Shown here one piece after another: positions 1 through 14,449 of a stretch of DNA of 64,000 nucleotides. The position numbers were made by a program, and so were the translations under genes. The notes under the pieces are model-generated. The model was not told the DNA's origin. It saw only the letters and a program-made list of their open reading frames with translations, and searched no databases. Location of the stretch: contig NZ_CP022989.1 in assembly GCF_002278075.1 (NCBI RefSeq), positions 4,278,001 through 4,342,000 of the forward strand. The letters run 5' to 3'. Source of the stretch: Paraburkholderia aromaticivorans (lineage in GTDB: Bacteria > Pseudomonadota > Gammaproteobacteria > Burkholderiales > Burkholderiaceae). Position 1 is the stretch's first letter. The number at the start of each line of letters is the position of its first letter.

Positions 1-1
1 A

Positions 2-784
2 TCGTTCTCGATGTACGAGCCGCGTTACGTGCAAGTGCCGACCGACGAGCAAGGCCTCATCCCCGAAGCGCTGACGCCCGAACTGACCGCCGGCGCGCGC
101 CTGTTGTACGCCCAGCCCAATTTCCAGAATCCGACGGGCCGCCGCCTGCCGGTCGAACGCCGCCGCGCGCTCGCCGAGTTCGCGAAGACCGCGCCGTTCC
201 CGGTCATTGAAGACGACCCGTACGGCGCGCTCGACTACGCGGGCGAACCGCTGCCCACCATGCTGTCGATGGCGCCGGACCATATCGTCCACCTCGGTTC
301 GTTCTCGAAGGTGCTGGCGCCGGGTCTGCGGGTCGGCTACATCATCGCGCCCGAAGAGCTGATCTTCAAACTCGTGCAGGCCAAGCAGGCCACCGATCTG
401 CACACGCCAAGCTTCACGCAGCGCATCGTGTACGAAGTGATCAAGGATGGCTTCCTCGACACGCACGTGCCGACCATTCGCGAGCTGTATCGCGATCAAT
501 GCGCGGCGATGCTGGCCGCGCTCGAACGCTACATGCCGGAAGGCGTAAGCTGGAACCGCCCGGAAGGCGGCATGTTCGTGTGGGTGAATCTGCCCGCGCA
601 GATCGACAGCATGAAGCTGCTCGAAGAAGCGGTCGCGCAGAACGTCGCGTTCGTGCCCGGCGGCCCCTTCTTCGCGAATGAAGCGCAACACAACACGCTG
701 CGCCTGTCGTTCGTCACGGTGCCGCCGGCCAAAATCGACGAAGGCGTGTCGCGCCTGGGCGCGCTGATCCGCGCGAAGATCTGA
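2..784 (+). CDS. PLP-dependent aminotransferase, C-terminal part (MocR/LysN type)
   Basis: This is the C-terminal part of a fold-type I pyridoxal phosphate aminotransferase. The reading frame is open to the left edge of the window, so the true start lies outside and the methionine at 11 is internal. The motif YAQPNFQNPTGRR near residue 35 and IEDDPYG near residue 70 are typical of the 2-aminoadipate aminotransferase and MocR-like branch. The cofactor-binding lysine is in GSFSKVLAPGLRVGY. The protein ends with the usual small C-terminal domain (GGMFVWVNLP). A RidA-family gene follows after 66 bases, which fits because RidA proteins remove reactive imines made by PLP enzymes. The substrate cannot be told from the sequence. 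Confidence 0.88.
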   Translation, partial: SFSMYEPRYVQVPTDEQGLIPEALTPELTAGARLLYAQPNFQNPTGRRLPVERRRALAEFAKTAPFPVIEDDPYGALDYAGEPLPTMLSMAPDHIVHLGSFSKVLAPGLRVGYIIAPEELIFKLVQAKQATDLHTPSFTQRIVYEVIKDGFLDTHVPTIRELYRDQCAAMLAALERYMPEGVSWNRPEGGMFVWVNLPAQIDSMKLLEEAVAQNVAFVPGGPFFANEAQHNTLRLSFVTVPPAKIDEGVSRLGALIRAKI

Positions 785-850
785 GCGTTGTTTGCGCGGT
801 CTTCGCCCGTTTCGCGTCTACCGAACTCCACTACTGATCAAGGACACAAC

Positions 851-1315
851 ATGGCTCAAACGAATGTGTACGACAAGCTCGAGGAACTGGGCATCGAATT
901 GCCGAGCGCGGGCGCGCCGGCAGCCGCCTATGTGATGAGCGCGCAAAGCGGCAACACGGTGTACCTGTCCGGGCACATCGCCAAGAAAGACGGCAAGGTC
1001 TGGGCCGGCAAGCTCGGCGCCACCCTCACCACCGAGGAAGGCAAAGCCGCCGCGCGCGCCATCGCCATCGATCTGCTCGCCACGCTGCACGCGCATGTGG
1101 GCGATCTGAACCGTGTCACGCGCATCGTCAAGTTGATGAGTCTCGTCAACTCGACGCTCGAGTTCACCGAACAGCATCTGGTCACCAACGGCGCGTCCGA
1201 ACTGATCGCCGATGTGTTCGGCGAACGCGGCAAGCATGCGCGCTCGGCATTCGGCGTCGCGCAGATTCCGCTCGGCGCGTGCGTCGAGATCGAGTTGATC
1301 GCCGAAGTCGAGTAA
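851..1315 (+). CDS. RidA/YjgF-family protein
   Basis: The 154-residue product is a full-length Rid-family protein. Members deaminate reactive enamines and imines or act as related small-molecule hydrolases in the cytosol. I chose the ATG at 851, not the open-frame start at 788, because AAGGACAC lies just upstream and family homology begins at once (YDKLEELGIELPSAG). The conserved C-terminal block HARSAFGVAQIPLG keeps the arginine that binds the substrate carboxylate in RidA. The N-terminal SAGAPAAAYV pattern marks a Rid subfamily other than classical RidA. It is probably co-transcribed with the aminotransferase upstream. Confidence 0.85.
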   Translation: MAQTNVYDKLEELGIELPSAGAPAAAYVMSAQSGNTVYLSGHIAKKDGKVWAGKLGATLTTEEGKAAARAIAIDLLATLHAHVGDLNRVTRIVKLMSLVNSTLEFTEQHLVTNGASELIADVFGERGKHARSAFGVAQIPLGACVEIELIAEVE

Positions 1316-1516
1316 CGCGCCCGGCCTTGCGAGCCGCCTTGCCGGGGCGGCCCGCAACGGCCGCCGGTTCGTCCGGCGCCGTGCGCAAGCAAACGCGTCG
1401 CGAGGTGTCAGCCACCCGCGGCGCGTTTTGCATTTGTGGCGAGGTAGATGGTTCCGTCGTCAACAGATAGAATCCGCCAACTCTATCCATCCGTTTGGTT
1501 CGCAGAACCGCGCCTC

Positions 1517-2434
1517 ATGCCCGCCCACACTGTCCGTTTCAAACAGGTCGACGTCTTCACGTCGGTGCCGTTCAAAGGCAATCCGCTTGCCGTCGTGTTC
1601 GACGCCGACGCGCTCGATGCACAGCAGATGCAGGCCATCGCTCGCTGGACCAATCTGTCGGAAACAACGTTCCTGTTGAAGCCCAGCGATCCGGCCGCCG
1701 ACTATCGTGTGCGCATCTTCACCACGCATGGCGAATTGCCGTTCGCCGGTCATCCCACGCTCGGCACCGCGCACGCGCTGCTCGAAAGCGGCTATCAGCC
1801 AAAGCAGGCTGGCAAGCTCGTGCAACAGTGCGGCGTGGGGCTCGTCGAACTGGAGGCGCTGTCCGAACCGCACGGCGCGTGGGCTTTCGCCGCGCCGCCC
1901 GCACGCGTCACGCCGCTTGCCGAAGATCGCCACGCGGCGCTGTCTACGGCTTTGCGTAGCAAAGCGATCGATTTCAGCGCGGCACCCTGCGCGGTCGACA
2001 ACGGTGCGCCATGGCTCGTGGTGCGCGTCAATTCGGCGCGTGATTGCCTCGCGCTCGAACCCGACGCCGCCGCGCTCGCCGACCTCGTGCATTCGGTGCA
2101 TACCCACGGGCTCGCCGTCTATGGCCCGCACGAGGCCGATGGCCCGGCCACCTTCGAGATGCGCTGCCTGATGCCCGGGGGTGGCTTCGGCGTCGGTGAA
2201 GACCCTGTGACCGGCAGTGCCAATGCGGCGCTCGCGGGCCTGCTGAGCACCCAGCAGTTGCGCCCGGGTCCACGCTATTCGGTGCGTCAAGGCACCGTGC
2301 TCGGCCGTGCGGGCCAGGTCTGCGTGCACTACGACGATGCGCGCCCCGCCGGGGATCCACTTCGGGGACGCGGTAAGACGTGGATTGGCGGAGCGTCGCT
2401 GACGATCGTCGACGGCACCTTCCGCCTGCCCTGA
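1517..2434 (+). CDS. PhzF-family epimerase/isomerase-like protein
   Basis: The 305-residue product belongs to the PhzF/diaminopimelate-epimerase-fold family. Landmarks are KGNPLAVVFDAD near residue 20, NLSETTFLL near 45, GELPFAGHPTLGTAHAL near 75 and the C-terminal GEDPVTGSANAAL. PhzF itself isomerises a phenazine precursor, but no other phenazine genes are present, so the substrate here is unknown. I chose the ATG at 1517 rather than the more upstream start at 1448 because homology starts with HTVRFKQVDVF. The gene stands alone, 200 bases after the RidA-like gene. Confidence 0.87.
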   Translation: MPAHTVRFKQVDVFTSVPFKGNPLAVVFDADALDAQQMQAIARWTNLSETTFLLKPSDPAADYRVRIFTTHGELPFAGHPTLGTAHALLESGYQPKQAGKLVQQCGVGLVELEALSEPHGAWAFAAPPARVTPLAEDRHAALSTALRSKAIDFSAAPCAVDNGAPWLVVRVNSARDCLALEPDAAALADLVHSVHTHGLAVYGPHEADGPATFEMRCLMPGGGFGVGEDPVTGSANAALAGLLSTQQLRPGPRYSVRQGTVLGRAGQVCVHYDDARPAGDPLRGRGKTWIGGASLTIVDGTFRLP

Positions 2435-2923
2435 TCGGCTCGCTCCTTGCATAGTTCGAGCATGGACACAGGCTCGCAATCGTGACCGTGGCAGGGTTCG
2501 CCCCGCCTCGCCACGCCTGGCCACAAAACGCCGCATCGCATGCGATCGTATGCACCATCGAATGCGCGGTGCATAGGGAAAGGCTTGGCACACCTGAATG
2601 CCGGAGCACCGACTGCCAATGAGACACTCGAAACCGACCGCGACGCAACGCCTTCAAGGCCGGCCACGCCGGCTGTCCGATTCGCCGCATGAGGCGGCTT
2701 GCCGCTCCCGCGTATACCCGATGCGCGGATGCTTCCTTAATCCATTGGCATTAAGTAATATCGAAACGTACCCGATGACCCGCGGATGGTCAGGCACGGC
2801 GCCACGCTCCTTTATTCTGCGCAGCAGTCCCGGCACCTTGGTCACCATGCAGCTACCCATGAATCTAGCGCAGTCAATTCTCGCGCGTTTGTTACCGGCC
2901 GGCACCCAGGCACGGGCTGCCCG
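2435..2923. other. Intergenic stretch, no gene seen
   Basis: These 489 bases separate the PhzF-like gene from the GGDEF-EAL gene. Open frames here are short and show no family features. An AT-richer patch at about 2738-2770 is a plausible promoter area for the downstream gene, but I cannot assign clear -35 and -10 boxes. Confidence 0.5.
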
Positions 2924-5284
2924 ATGAGCCAGTCCCGTTTCTCAGACCAGCGCGAAGCCAGATCTCGCCGTGATCCCACGGCGTCGCGCCGTCGCGCGTT
3001 CCTCGCCATTCCCGCGCTCGGCGTGCTGGTCCTGATTCTGCTTTGGACGGTGATCTTCGCGCGCCTGTCGGTCGAGAAAGAGGCCACTTATCGCGAAGCC
3101 ATGGCCTCTGCCGCGATTCTCTCCGCGGCGCTGGAGCAGCACACGGTCAAGGCGATTCACCAGGTCGACCAGATCACCCGCTTCGTCAAGTTCGAGTTCG
3201 AGAAAACGCCGAATCATTTCGATCTCTCCAGCACGGTGGAAAAAGGCGTCGTGCAAAGCGAGACGCTGGTGCAGGTATCGTTGATCGACGAACACGGCAC
3301 ATTGATCGCCAACACGGCCGAACTCAATCCCAAGCACATCGATCTATCCGACCGCGAACACTTCAAGGTTCACGAACACGAGAACGACGACCAGTTGTAT
3401 ATCAGCAAGCCGGTGCTCGGGCGCGTGTCCGGTCACTGGACCTTGCAGATGACGCGGCGTTTGAATCATCCGGACGGCTCGTTCGCGGGCGTCGTGGTGG
3501 TCTCGGAAGACCCCAGCTATTTCACGTCCGATTTCTACAACAACGCGGCCATCGGCCGTGAAGGCGTGATCGCGGTGATCTCCGACAACGGCGCCGTGCT
3601 CGCGCGCCGCACCGGCACCGCCGACACCGCGAGCGGCGCATTCTCCGCGAGCGGCACGTATCCGACCTCGGAACATGTGTCGGGCACCTATGTCGATTCG
3701 ATCGACAACGTCACGCGCATCGTGTCGTACCGGCATATCGACGGCTATCCGCTCGGCGTGCTGGTGGGTCTGTCGCAAGCGGAAGAATTCGCCGACTACA
3801 ATCACACGCGCAATGTCTATCTGCTGATGGCAGGCTTCATCTCGCTTGCCATGCTGAGTTTCTTCGCCGTGGCGACCGGCCTGATCGGCAAGCTGCTCGG
3901 CCGCGAGCGCGAGATGACTCATCTGGTCGAATACGATCTGCTCACCGGTTTGCGCAATCGCTACGCGACACTGCAAAGCCTGCGGCACGACGTGGCGCAG
4001 TCGGCCAACCTCGGCCACCTCGCGATTCTCTTCATCGACCTCGACAACTTCAAAACCGTCAACGACACGCTCGGCCACAACGCCGGCGACATCGTGCTGC
4101 AAATGACCGCCTCACGGCTCGCCGCCGCGGTGGCCGACGGCGGCGCGTTAAGCCGTATCGGCGGCGACGAGTTCGTCGTCGTGATCAAGGGCGAGGACGT
4201 CGAGAAGCGCGCCGTCACGCTGGCCGAAGCCGCGGCCGAGGCGTTCGCGAAACCGTTCGAGGTGCGCGGCAGTTCGTTCGTCCTGCACGCGAGCATTGGC
4301 ATCGCGCTCTACTCGGTCGCCAACGAAAGCGAGATCGACCTGCTGAAAAAGGCCGACCTCGCCATGTACAGCGCGAAAGACGCGGGCAAGAACTGCTATC
4401 AGTTCTACTCGCCGCAACTCTCGCATCGCGCCGATCATTTGATGAAGTGGGAACAGCAGTTGCGCGTGGCGCTCGCCGAAGGGCAACTGTTCCTCGCCTA
4501 TCAGCCGAAGATCGATCTGACGCGCCGCTGCATCACCGGGTTCGAGGCGCTGGTGCGCTGGAATCATCCGCAGCACGGCTTGATTCCCGCTAACGAATTC
4601 ATTCCGGTCGCGGAATCGACCGGCCTCATCGTGCCGATCGGCGACTTCGTGATCGAGACCGCCTGCCGTCAACTGGCGTTGTGGCAGCAACAGGGTTACG
4701 ACACGCTCTCGCTCGCCGTGAACATCTCGGCCGTGCAATTCTGGCGCGGCGACCTGTACGAAACCATCTCGCGGGCCATCGAGGAAAGCGGCATTTCCGC
4801 GCGCCGCCTCGAACTCGAAATCACCGAAACGGCGATGATGGAATATCCCGAACTCGTCTCGGAGAAGATCTTCGCGTTGAAGCGCCTCGGCGTGCGCATC
4901 GCGCTCGACGACTTCGGCACCGGTTATTCGTCGCTGTCCTATCTGAACCGTTTCTCGGTGGACACGCTGAAAGTGGACCGTTCGTTCATCCAGGCAATTC
5001 CGGGCGACCGCAGCGTCTGCGTGATGGTCACCGCGATCGTCAATCTGGCGCGCTCGCTCGGGCTCACGGTGGTGGTCGAAGGTACGGAGACCGAAGAGCA
5101 GATTGCCTGGCTCGCCGCGCTCGGCCATATCGAGGCGCAGGGCTTCCTGTTCTCGCGTCCGGTGCCGGTGGACGCGATTCCGGCGCTGCTGGAGCGCTTC
5201 GGCGTGTGCGGGATGACGGGCACGGGGCGGCGTGTCGCGAACCAGACCGACAGCACCATCAGCGTGTCCAGTACCGACACCTGA
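2924..5284 (+). CDS. Membrane-bound GGDEF-EAL cyclic-di-GMP protein
   Basis: The 786-residue product should make or break cyclic di-GMP at the inner membrane. A transmembrane helix near residues 27-50 is followed by a periplasmic Cache-like sensor region. A second helix lies near residues 300-325. A GGDEF domain follows with an intact GGDEF signature near residue 412 (SRIGGDEFVVVI), and then an EAL domain with FEALVRWNHP near residue 540, EITETAMM, DDFGTGYSSL and KVDRSFI. Both active sites look intact, so either activity is possible. I chose the ATG at 2924 because the cytoplasmic arginine-rich start and first helix follow it. The longer frame from 2786 adds 46 residues of no recognisable kind. 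Confidence 0.9.
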   Translation: MSQSRFSDQREARSRRDPTASRRRAFLAIPALGVLVLILLWTVIFARLSVEKEATYREAMASAAILSAALEQHTVKAIHQVDQITRFVKFEFEKTPNHFDLSSTVEKGVVQSETLVQVSLIDEHGTLIANTAELNPKHIDLSDREHFKVHEHENDDQLYISKPVLGRVSGHWTLQMTRRLNHPDGSFAGVVVVSEDPSYFTSDFYNNAAIGREGVIAVISDNGAVLARRTGTADTASGAFSASGTYPTSEHVSGTYVDSIDNVTRIVSYRHIDGYPLGVLVGLSQAEEFADYNHTRNVYLLMAGFISLAMLSFFAVATGLIGKLLGREREMTHLVEYDLLTGLRNRYATLQSLRHDVAQSANLGHLAILFIDLDNFKTVNDTLGHNAGDIVLQMTASRLAAAVADGGALSRIGGDEFVVVIKGEDVEKRAVTLAEAAAEAFAKPFEVRGSSFVLHASIGIALYSVANESEIDLLKKADLAMYSAKDAGKNCYQFYSPQLSHRADHLMKWEQQLRVALAEGQLFLAYQPKIDLTRRCITGFEALVRWNHPQHGLIPANEFIPVAESTGLIVPIGDFVIETACRQLALWQQQGYDTLSLAVNISAVQFWRGDLYETISRAIEESGISARRLELEITETAMMEYPELVSEKIFALKRLGVRIALDDFGTGYSSLSYLNRFSVDTLKVDRSFIQAIPGDRSVCVMVTAIVNLARSLGLTVVVEGTETEEQIAWLAALGHIEAQGFLFSRPVPVDAIPALLERFGVCGMTGTGRRVANQTDSTISVSSTDT

Positions 5285-5445
5285 ACGCAGCGGGCCACGC
5301 GGGTCGTCGCGGATGCTCTACCCGCGACGCCGCAAACCGGCTACATTCTCGCTGTACTGGTCACGGCACGATGCGCTGCCGACCGCGTCAAACCACCAAG
5401 ATAATCTCAAAGGACGGCGCCCGTCTGCCGGGCGCGCGTGGCGCC

Positions 5446-6654
5446 ATGCAGACGATCGCGAGCCAGGATGCTGCCAGACGAGGTGAACGGGAACCGCTAT
5501 GGACGCTGTTCCGGGTCGTGTTTGGCCTGTCGGCGTTGTCATGGGGCGGCCTCGCCCTCATGGCGCAACTCGAAAACCATTACGTCGAACGCAAAGGACG
5601 CCTCTCGCGCGTCGCCTTCTCCGATCTGATCGCGCTTGCCTGGATGGTGCCCGGCCCGGTGGGCTGCAACGTCGCCGTGCAACTGGGGCACGCGCTGCGC
5701 GGACGCGCCGGCGCCTGGATCGCGGGCATTGCCAGCGTGCTGCCGTTTTTCATGCTGATGACGCTGTTCGCGATCTTCTACCGCACGCCGTTCGTGCGCG
5801 CCGCCGCCTCGCAAACCTTGCTCAATCACTTCAGCGTCGTGCTGGCCACGCTGATCGCGATCACCTGGTACAAGCAGACGCGCGCGCTGGTGCGCGGCAA
5901 GCTCGAATGGATCGCGACGGTGCTCGGTTGCGTCGCGCTCTTCTATGCGCACAGTCCGGCGGCTTACGTCGTCATGCTCGGGGCGGCGTTCGGCACCGGC
6001 TGGCTGGTTAGCCCGGTTCGCAACGCGCCCGTGGTGGTCTCGATCGCGCGCGGCGACTGGCAGATGCTGAGCGCCCTCAGCCTGTTCCTCGTGTTGTTTG
6101 CGCTGCCGCTGCCGCATCGTTATGACCTGGCGCTGTTGTGGCCACGGCTCGCCGGCGCCGGCATGACGTTGTTCGGCGGCGGCTTCTCGGCGTTGCCGGT
6201 GCTCAAGACGCTGTTCGTCACGCCGGCGATCGGCGTCTCCGATAACGACTTCACACTGGCCTTCTCGCTGTCGCCGCTGTCGCCCGGGCCGCTGCTGAAC
6301 GTGGTGCCGTTCTTCGGCTATCTGGTGGATGGCTGGATGGGTGCGCTGATTGCCACGCTGGCGCTATTCGTGCCGTCGGGCTGTCTCGTCGTGCTCGCGC
6401 AACGGCATCTGCATCAGTTGAAGGCCAATCCGCGCTTCGAGCATGGCATGCGGATGCTGCGCGCCGTCACGACCGCGTTTCTCGCGGTGGCCGTGCTGCG
6501 CATTGCCGGGCATGTACCGTTCAATCCGGTTTATCTGCTGACCGCGCTGTTCTCCGGCATGTGCTTCGCGAAGCTGAAGGTGCCGGTGTATGTGGTGTAC
6601 GGGACGGTGGCCGTGGTATGCGGGCTGTGGCTCGCCTATGGCGCGCAGATTTAG
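5446..6654 (+). CDS. Chromate transporter, ChrA (CHR) family
   Basis: The 402-residue polytopic membrane protein matches the long-chain CHR family, which exports chromate by proton-coupled antiport. It has two homologous halves of about six hydrophobic segments each. The first carries a proline- and glycine-rich motif (AWMVPGPVGCNVAVQLG) and the second carries FGGGFSALPVL and SPLSPGPLLNVVPFFGY. The open frame reaches back to 4681, inside the GGDEF-EAL gene. The ATG at 5446 is preferred because family homology begins about 15 residues later (EPLWTLFRVVFGLS). No chrB-type regulator is adjacent, so a role in chromate resistance is a family inference. Confidence 0.85.
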   Translation: MQTIASQDAARRGEREPLWTLFRVVFGLSALSWGGLALMAQLENHYVERKGRLSRVAFSDLIALAWMVPGPVGCNVAVQLGHALRGRAGAWIAGIASVLPFFMLMTLFAIFYRTPFVRAAASQTLLNHFSVVLATLIAITWYKQTRALVRGKLEWIATVLGCVALFYAHSPAAYVVMLGAAFGTGWLVSPVRNAPVVVSIARGDWQMLSALSLFLVLFALPLPHRYDLALLWPRLAGAGMTLFGGGFSALPVLKTLFVTPAIGVSDNDFTLAFSLSPLSPGPLLNVVPFFGYLVDGWMGALIATLALFVPSGCLVVLAQRHLHQLKANPRFEHGMRMLRAVTTAFLAVAVLRIAGHVPFNPVYLLTALFSGMCFAKLKVPVYVVYGTVAVVCGLWLAYGAQI

Positions 6655-6766
6655 ACGGCCGTGACGCGAAGGATTCAGACGGCGGCCGCGCGCGAAGGCG
6701 CCACGCCGGATGGGCGTGCCGCGCGGCGGTGTCGCTGCGCGGCTAGCGGACTTTAGATGTCTCGCC

Positions 6767-7225
6767 TCAGAAGCCGCGCGAGAGCACCGCGACGCCGATC
6801 GTCACCACGCCCAGCACGATATTGATCAGCACCAGACGACGAATCGTACCGACGGCCCGCGCGCCGTCCGGCCATTTTTGCGCCTGCACTGCGCGGCGGA
6901 TGCGAGGGAACACGGCAAACCGGATGTGCCCGAAGATCAACATCATTACGATGCCGAGGCCCGCCATGGCATGCAGTGGCCAGGTGCCGTGACCGCCGCC
7001 GAACTGCATGAGCAGGAAACCGCCGGTGAGGAGAATCACCAGCACGGCCGCGGCGACCCAATTGAAGAAGCGGCCGAACACCGATTCCCACAGCGGCAGG
7101 CGCAATTGAGGCGATAGATCGGCAATCGCCGGACGCAGACAGAAATGGGCGAACACCATTCCGCCTACCCACACCGCAACCGCGAGCAGATGTAGAAAGA
7201 GTGCGAGTTCGATAGCCTTATTCAT
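6767..7225 (-). CDS. CopD-like four-helix membrane protein
   Basis: The 152-residue product has four predicted membrane helices (LFLHLLAVAVWVGGMVFAHF, the AAAVLVILLTGGFLLMQF region, a third near AGLGIVMMLIFGHIRF and a fourth at LVLINIVLGVVTIGVAVL). The spacing and the histidine in the first helix resemble the copper-resistance D/DUF2269-type family of the inner membrane. I chose the ATG at 7225, preceded by GAGAGG. It reads toward the chrA-like gene. A link to copper is by family only; no copper chaperone or pump is adjacent. Confidence 0.7.
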   Translation of the reverse strand: MNKAIELALFLHLLAVAVWVGGMVFAHFCLRPAIADLSPQLRLPLWESVFGRFFNWVAAAVLVILLTGGFLLMQFGGGHGTWPLHAMAGLGIVMMLIFGHIRFAVFPRIRRAVQAQKWPDGARAVGTIRRLVLINIVLGVVTIGVAVLSRGF

Positions 7226-7581
7226 GTTGTTTTCCTCTCCCGACGGCGCCACATCGTTGATGACGAGTGATAGTAGCAGCGGCTATTGAATGGCATGCGC
7301 CCAGACCCGGCGCTTCGAGCCAGGCCCTCCCCCCGCGGCGGCAATCCCCGTGGGGACTTTCCACGGGGCGGAAAACGCGGGACGGCCCGGCGTTTTCTTG
7401 AGAGCCCATTCGACCGCGCGGCTCGCATGCAGTTCCGCTGCACTCGTGGCTTTTACGTCGTGTTGTAGTTGTTATCGCAGCAGGTCCACCGCAACGACCA
7501 GGCTGCTCCCCGGTTTCGTACCACGCCGACAAGCGTCTCGCATGCTAGCAGACGCTCGCCGTGTTCCTGCGTCAAGCTTTG
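7226..7581. other. Intergenic stretch with a small perfect hairpin
   Basis: These 356 bases lie between the CopD-like gene and parC. I see no convincing gene. At 7346-7353 and 7361-7368 there is a perfect 8-base inverted repeat (CCCCGTGG and CCACGGGG) with a 7-base loop. It lacks a following T-run, so it looks more like a repetitive palindromic element than a terminator. Confidence 0.45.
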
Positions 7582-9906
7582 TTAAACGGCCAGCACCGGA
7601 CGCATGCCATCGAGCTTCATCTTGCTCTCAGGCGTGCGCCCCTTGCGCGCCCGTTTGCCGATATGCGGCGCGAGCGCGGCGCCGCTCACCTTTTCCTCGT
7701 CCACGCGGCCACCGCGGCGCGTGCCGATCAACACCACACCCGCGTTGTTGATGGAGAGCGCCTGCGCGAGCGTTTCGTTGTCGTCGAGCGCCATCAACGT
7801 GACGCCGCGGCCGCCGCCGGAGAGCGTCTTCATTTCGTCGAGGCCGAACACCAGCAGGCGTCCTCCCGAGGAAAGACACGCAATGTGCGTCGCATCCGGC
7901 AGCATCGGCATCGGCGCGAGCGGCGCGGCGCCCGCGTCGATCGTCATGAACGACTTGCCGGCCTTCACCCGGCTCACCATGTCGCCGACCCTGGCGACGA
8001 AGCCAAAGCCGTTGCTCGACGCGAGCAGCAACGCCTGATCCGCGGACGCGGCGTAGTAATGCATGAGATGGCTGCCCGACTCCAGCTCGATCAGCGACGT
8101 GACCGGCACGCCGTCGCCGCGGCCGCCCGGCAGCATTGCCACCGCCACCGAATAGACGCGACCGTTGCTGCCCCACGCGACCAGCGTGTCCGGCGTGCGG
8201 CACTGGAAGGCCGCGTAGAGGCCGTCACCGGCCTTGAACGTGAAGCCCGCCGCGTCGAGCCCGTGGCCCTTCAGCGCGCGCACCCAGCCCTTCTGCGACA
8301 CCACGACCGTGACCGGTTCGTCGACCACGCGCGCTTCGAACGTCGCGCGCTTTTCCTGCTGGATCAGCGTGCGGCGCTCGTCGCCGTACTGCTTGGCATC
8401 GCCCTCGATTTCCTTGATGAGCAGGCGCTTCATTGCCGATTCGCTGCCGAGCAGTTCTTCGAGTTTGGCCTTTTCGTCGCGCAGTTCGGCGAGTTCCTTC
8501 TCGATCTTGATCTTCTCGAGCCGCGCCAGTTGACGCAGCCGGATTTCCAGAATGTCTTCGGCCTGACGGTCGGACAAACCGAACGCGGCCATCAGCGCGA
8601 CCTTCGGTTCGTCCGATTCGCGAATGATGCGGATGACTTCGTCGATATTCAAGAAGACGATCATCCGGCCTTCGAGAATATGAATCCGGTCGTCGACCTT
8701 GGACAGACGATGCCGCGTGCGGCGCGTCACCGTGGCGAAACGGAACGCGATCCACTCGTGCAGGATTTCGCTCAACCCCTTCTGACGCGGCCGGCCATCG
8801 CCGCCGACCATCACCAGATTCAACGAAGCGTTCGATTCGAGGCTCGTGTGCGCGAGCAACGTATTGACGAAATCGGTCTGGTCGATGCGGCTCGACTTCG
8901 GCTCGAACACGAGACGCACCGGCGCGTCCTTGCCGGACTCGTCGCGCACCGCGTCGAGCAGCGCCAGCATGGTCTGCTTGGTCTGCAACTGTTCCGGCGT
9001 GAGCGCCTTCTTGCCGAGCTTGATCTTCGGATTGGTCTGCTCCTCGATTTCCTCGAGCACCTTCTGCGCGGCCGTGTTCGGCGGCAGTTCGGTGATGACC
9101 AGTTGCCACTGGCCGCGCGCGAGTTCCTCGATCTTCCAGCGCGCGCGCACCTTCAGGCTGCCGCGGCCGGATTCGTAGGCGGCGGAGATTTCCGCTTCGC
9201 TCGAGATGATCTGGCCGCCGCCCGGAAAGTCCGGACCGGGGATGTACTGCATCAACTCGGCGTGCTGGAGCTTCGGATTGCGGATCATCGCAACCGCTGC
9301 CGCCGCCACTTCGCGCAGATTGTGCGACGGAATTTCCGTTGCCAGCCCCACCGCGATGCCGGACGCGCCGTTCAGCAGCACGAACGGCAAGCGCGCGGGC
9401 AAGAGCCTCGGCTCGTCGAACTCGCCGTCGTAGTTCTTCATGAAATCGACCGTGCCCTGGTTGATTTCATCGAGCAGCAGTTTCGCGATCGGCGTGAGGC
9501 GCGCTTCCGTGTACCGCATGGCCGCCGCGCCGTCGCCGTCGCGCGAACCGAAATTGCCCTGACCGTCGATCAGCGGATAGCGCATCGAGAAGTCTTGCGC
9601 GAGACGCACCAACGCGTCGTACGCCGACTGGTCGCCGTGCGGGTGATATTTACCGAGCACGTCGCCGACCACGCGCGCCGACTTGACCGGCTTCGCGTTA
9701 TCGGAGAGGCCCATGTCGTTCATCGCGAACAGGATGCGGCGCTGAACCGGCTTCTGGCCGTCGCACACATCCGGCAGCGCGCGACCCTTGACCACGCTCA
9801 CCGCATAGTCGAGGTACGCGCGTTCCGCGTAATTGCCGAGCGTGAGAAAGTCGCCTTCCGGGGGCGGCGGCTCGGTGAAAAGGTCGAGAGTGTTATCGTC
9901 GTCCAT
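7582..9906 (-). CDS. parC: DNA topoisomerase IV subunit A (ParC)
   Basis: The 774-residue product is the DNA breaking and rejoining subunit of topoisomerase IV, which unlinks daughter chromosomes. The N-terminal winged-helix region holds [12 protein letters not shown] near residue 51 and [13 protein letters not shown] near 88. The active-site tyrosine is Y132 in [16 protein letters not shown] coiled-coil tower follows ([20 protein letters not shown]). The C-terminal beta-pinwheel is of the shorter ParC type and lacks a clear GyrA box, which supports ParC over GyrA. It lies 80 bases downstream of parE on the same strand and is probably co-transcribed with it. Confidence 0.95.
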   Translation of the reverse strand: MDDDNTLDLFTEPPPPEGDFLTLGNYAERAYLDYAVSVVKGRALPDVCDGQKPVQRRILFAMNDMGLSDNAKPVKSARVVGDVLGKYHPHGDQSAYDALVRLAQDFSMRYPLIDGQGNFGSRDGDGAAAMRYTEARLTPIAKLLLDEINQGTVDFMKNYDGEFDEPRLLPARLPFVLLNGASGIAVGLATEIPSHNLREVAAAAVAMIRNPKLQHAELMQYIPGPDFPGGGQIISSEAEISAAYESGRGSLKVRARWKIEELARGQWQLVITELPPNTAAQKVLEEIEEQTNPKIKLGKKALTPEQLQTKQTMLALLDAVRDESGKDAPVRLVFEPKSSRIDQTDFVNTLLAHTSLESNASLNLVMVGGDGRPRQKGLSEILHEWIAFRFATVTRRTRHRLSKVDDRIHILEGRMIVFLNIDEVIRIIRESDEPKVALMAAFGLSDRQAEDILEIRLRQLARLEKIKIEKELAELRDEKAKLEELLGSESAMKRLLIKEIEGDAKQYGDERRTLIQQEKRATFEARVVDEPVTVVVSQKGWVRALKGHGLDAAGFTFKAGDGLYAAFQCRTPDTLVAWGSNGRVYSVAVAMLPGGRGDGVPVTSLIELESGSHLMHYYAASADQALLLASSNGFGFVARVGDMVSRVKAGKSFMTIDAGAAPLAPMPMLPDATHIACLSSGGRLLVFGLDEMKTLSGGGRGVTLMALDDNETLAQALSINNAGVVLIGTRRGGRVDEEKVSGAALAPHIGKRARKGRTPESKMKLDGMRPVLAV

Positions 9907-9986
9907 CTAGATTCCGTATCCGTGTTTGGCGTGAAGTTGCCGTGCGTTTCCTATACCGATGCGCGCTTGATTCGCTATGCGCGCGC

Positions 9987-11972
<1,986 letters not shown>

Positions 11973-12327
11973 GGTTGACTCGGATGCGTCGGTTCATCGT
12001 TGTCCACAGGAGCTGTGGACAGGTCCGTGGACAATGCGTTGAGTTTTCAAAAAAAGCGAAACGAAACAATGAGGTTAGGTGGGGTGCCCGTGGTGCGGGC
12101 AAGCTGTTTTGTCGCATGGCTTCCCAATGGCGCGCTCGACGGCGTCTCGAAGCCGGCCCCGCGTGAAGCCGGGGCGGGCAACGTCGACGCCGGTGCGAAC
12201 GCCGGGGAAGCCTGTTCGCGGGGTATTTTACTGATTTCGATCCGCGCGGCAATTCACGGCACGCGAGACTGGCCGTCCGGATAAGGAGCGGCGGCCCGGC
12301 GCTCAACTCCGTTTCGCCCCCAACGTC
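11973..12327. promoter_or_regulatory. Region upstream of parE with DnaA-box-like repeats
   Basis: These 355 bases separate parE from uup and hold no convincing gene. At 12000-12034 three DnaA-box-like 9-mers lie close together: TTGTCCACA at 12000, an inverted copy TGTGGACAG at 12014 and CGTGGACAA at 12026. The first differs from the TTATNCACA consensus at one position. The first two form an inverted repeat with a 3-base centre. The cluster begins 28 bases upstream of the parE start, where it could affect parE transcription. A role is inferred from position only. Confidence 0.4.
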
Positions 12328-14265
<1,938 letters not shown>

Positions 14266-14449
14266 GGAGAATTGGAGAAGACAGCGATGAGTCGGAACTG
14301 CCCATTGTACCGGGCGCGCGGGCGGCTGCCTGTGTGCCGGAAGAGATAGGCCGAATGGCCGGCTTGCCGGAAGCGGACAAAGCCGGTGCGTATGGCGAAG
14401 AAGCCGGCCGGCGCGCTATGGCGCGCGCCCGGCCGTCTCGTGCGGCGGC

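Noticed and set aside
4681..5445. Upstream extension of the chromate transporter frame
   Set aside because: It overlaps the GGDEF-EAL gene and encodes a low-quality arginine-rich sequence. Homology starts at 5446.
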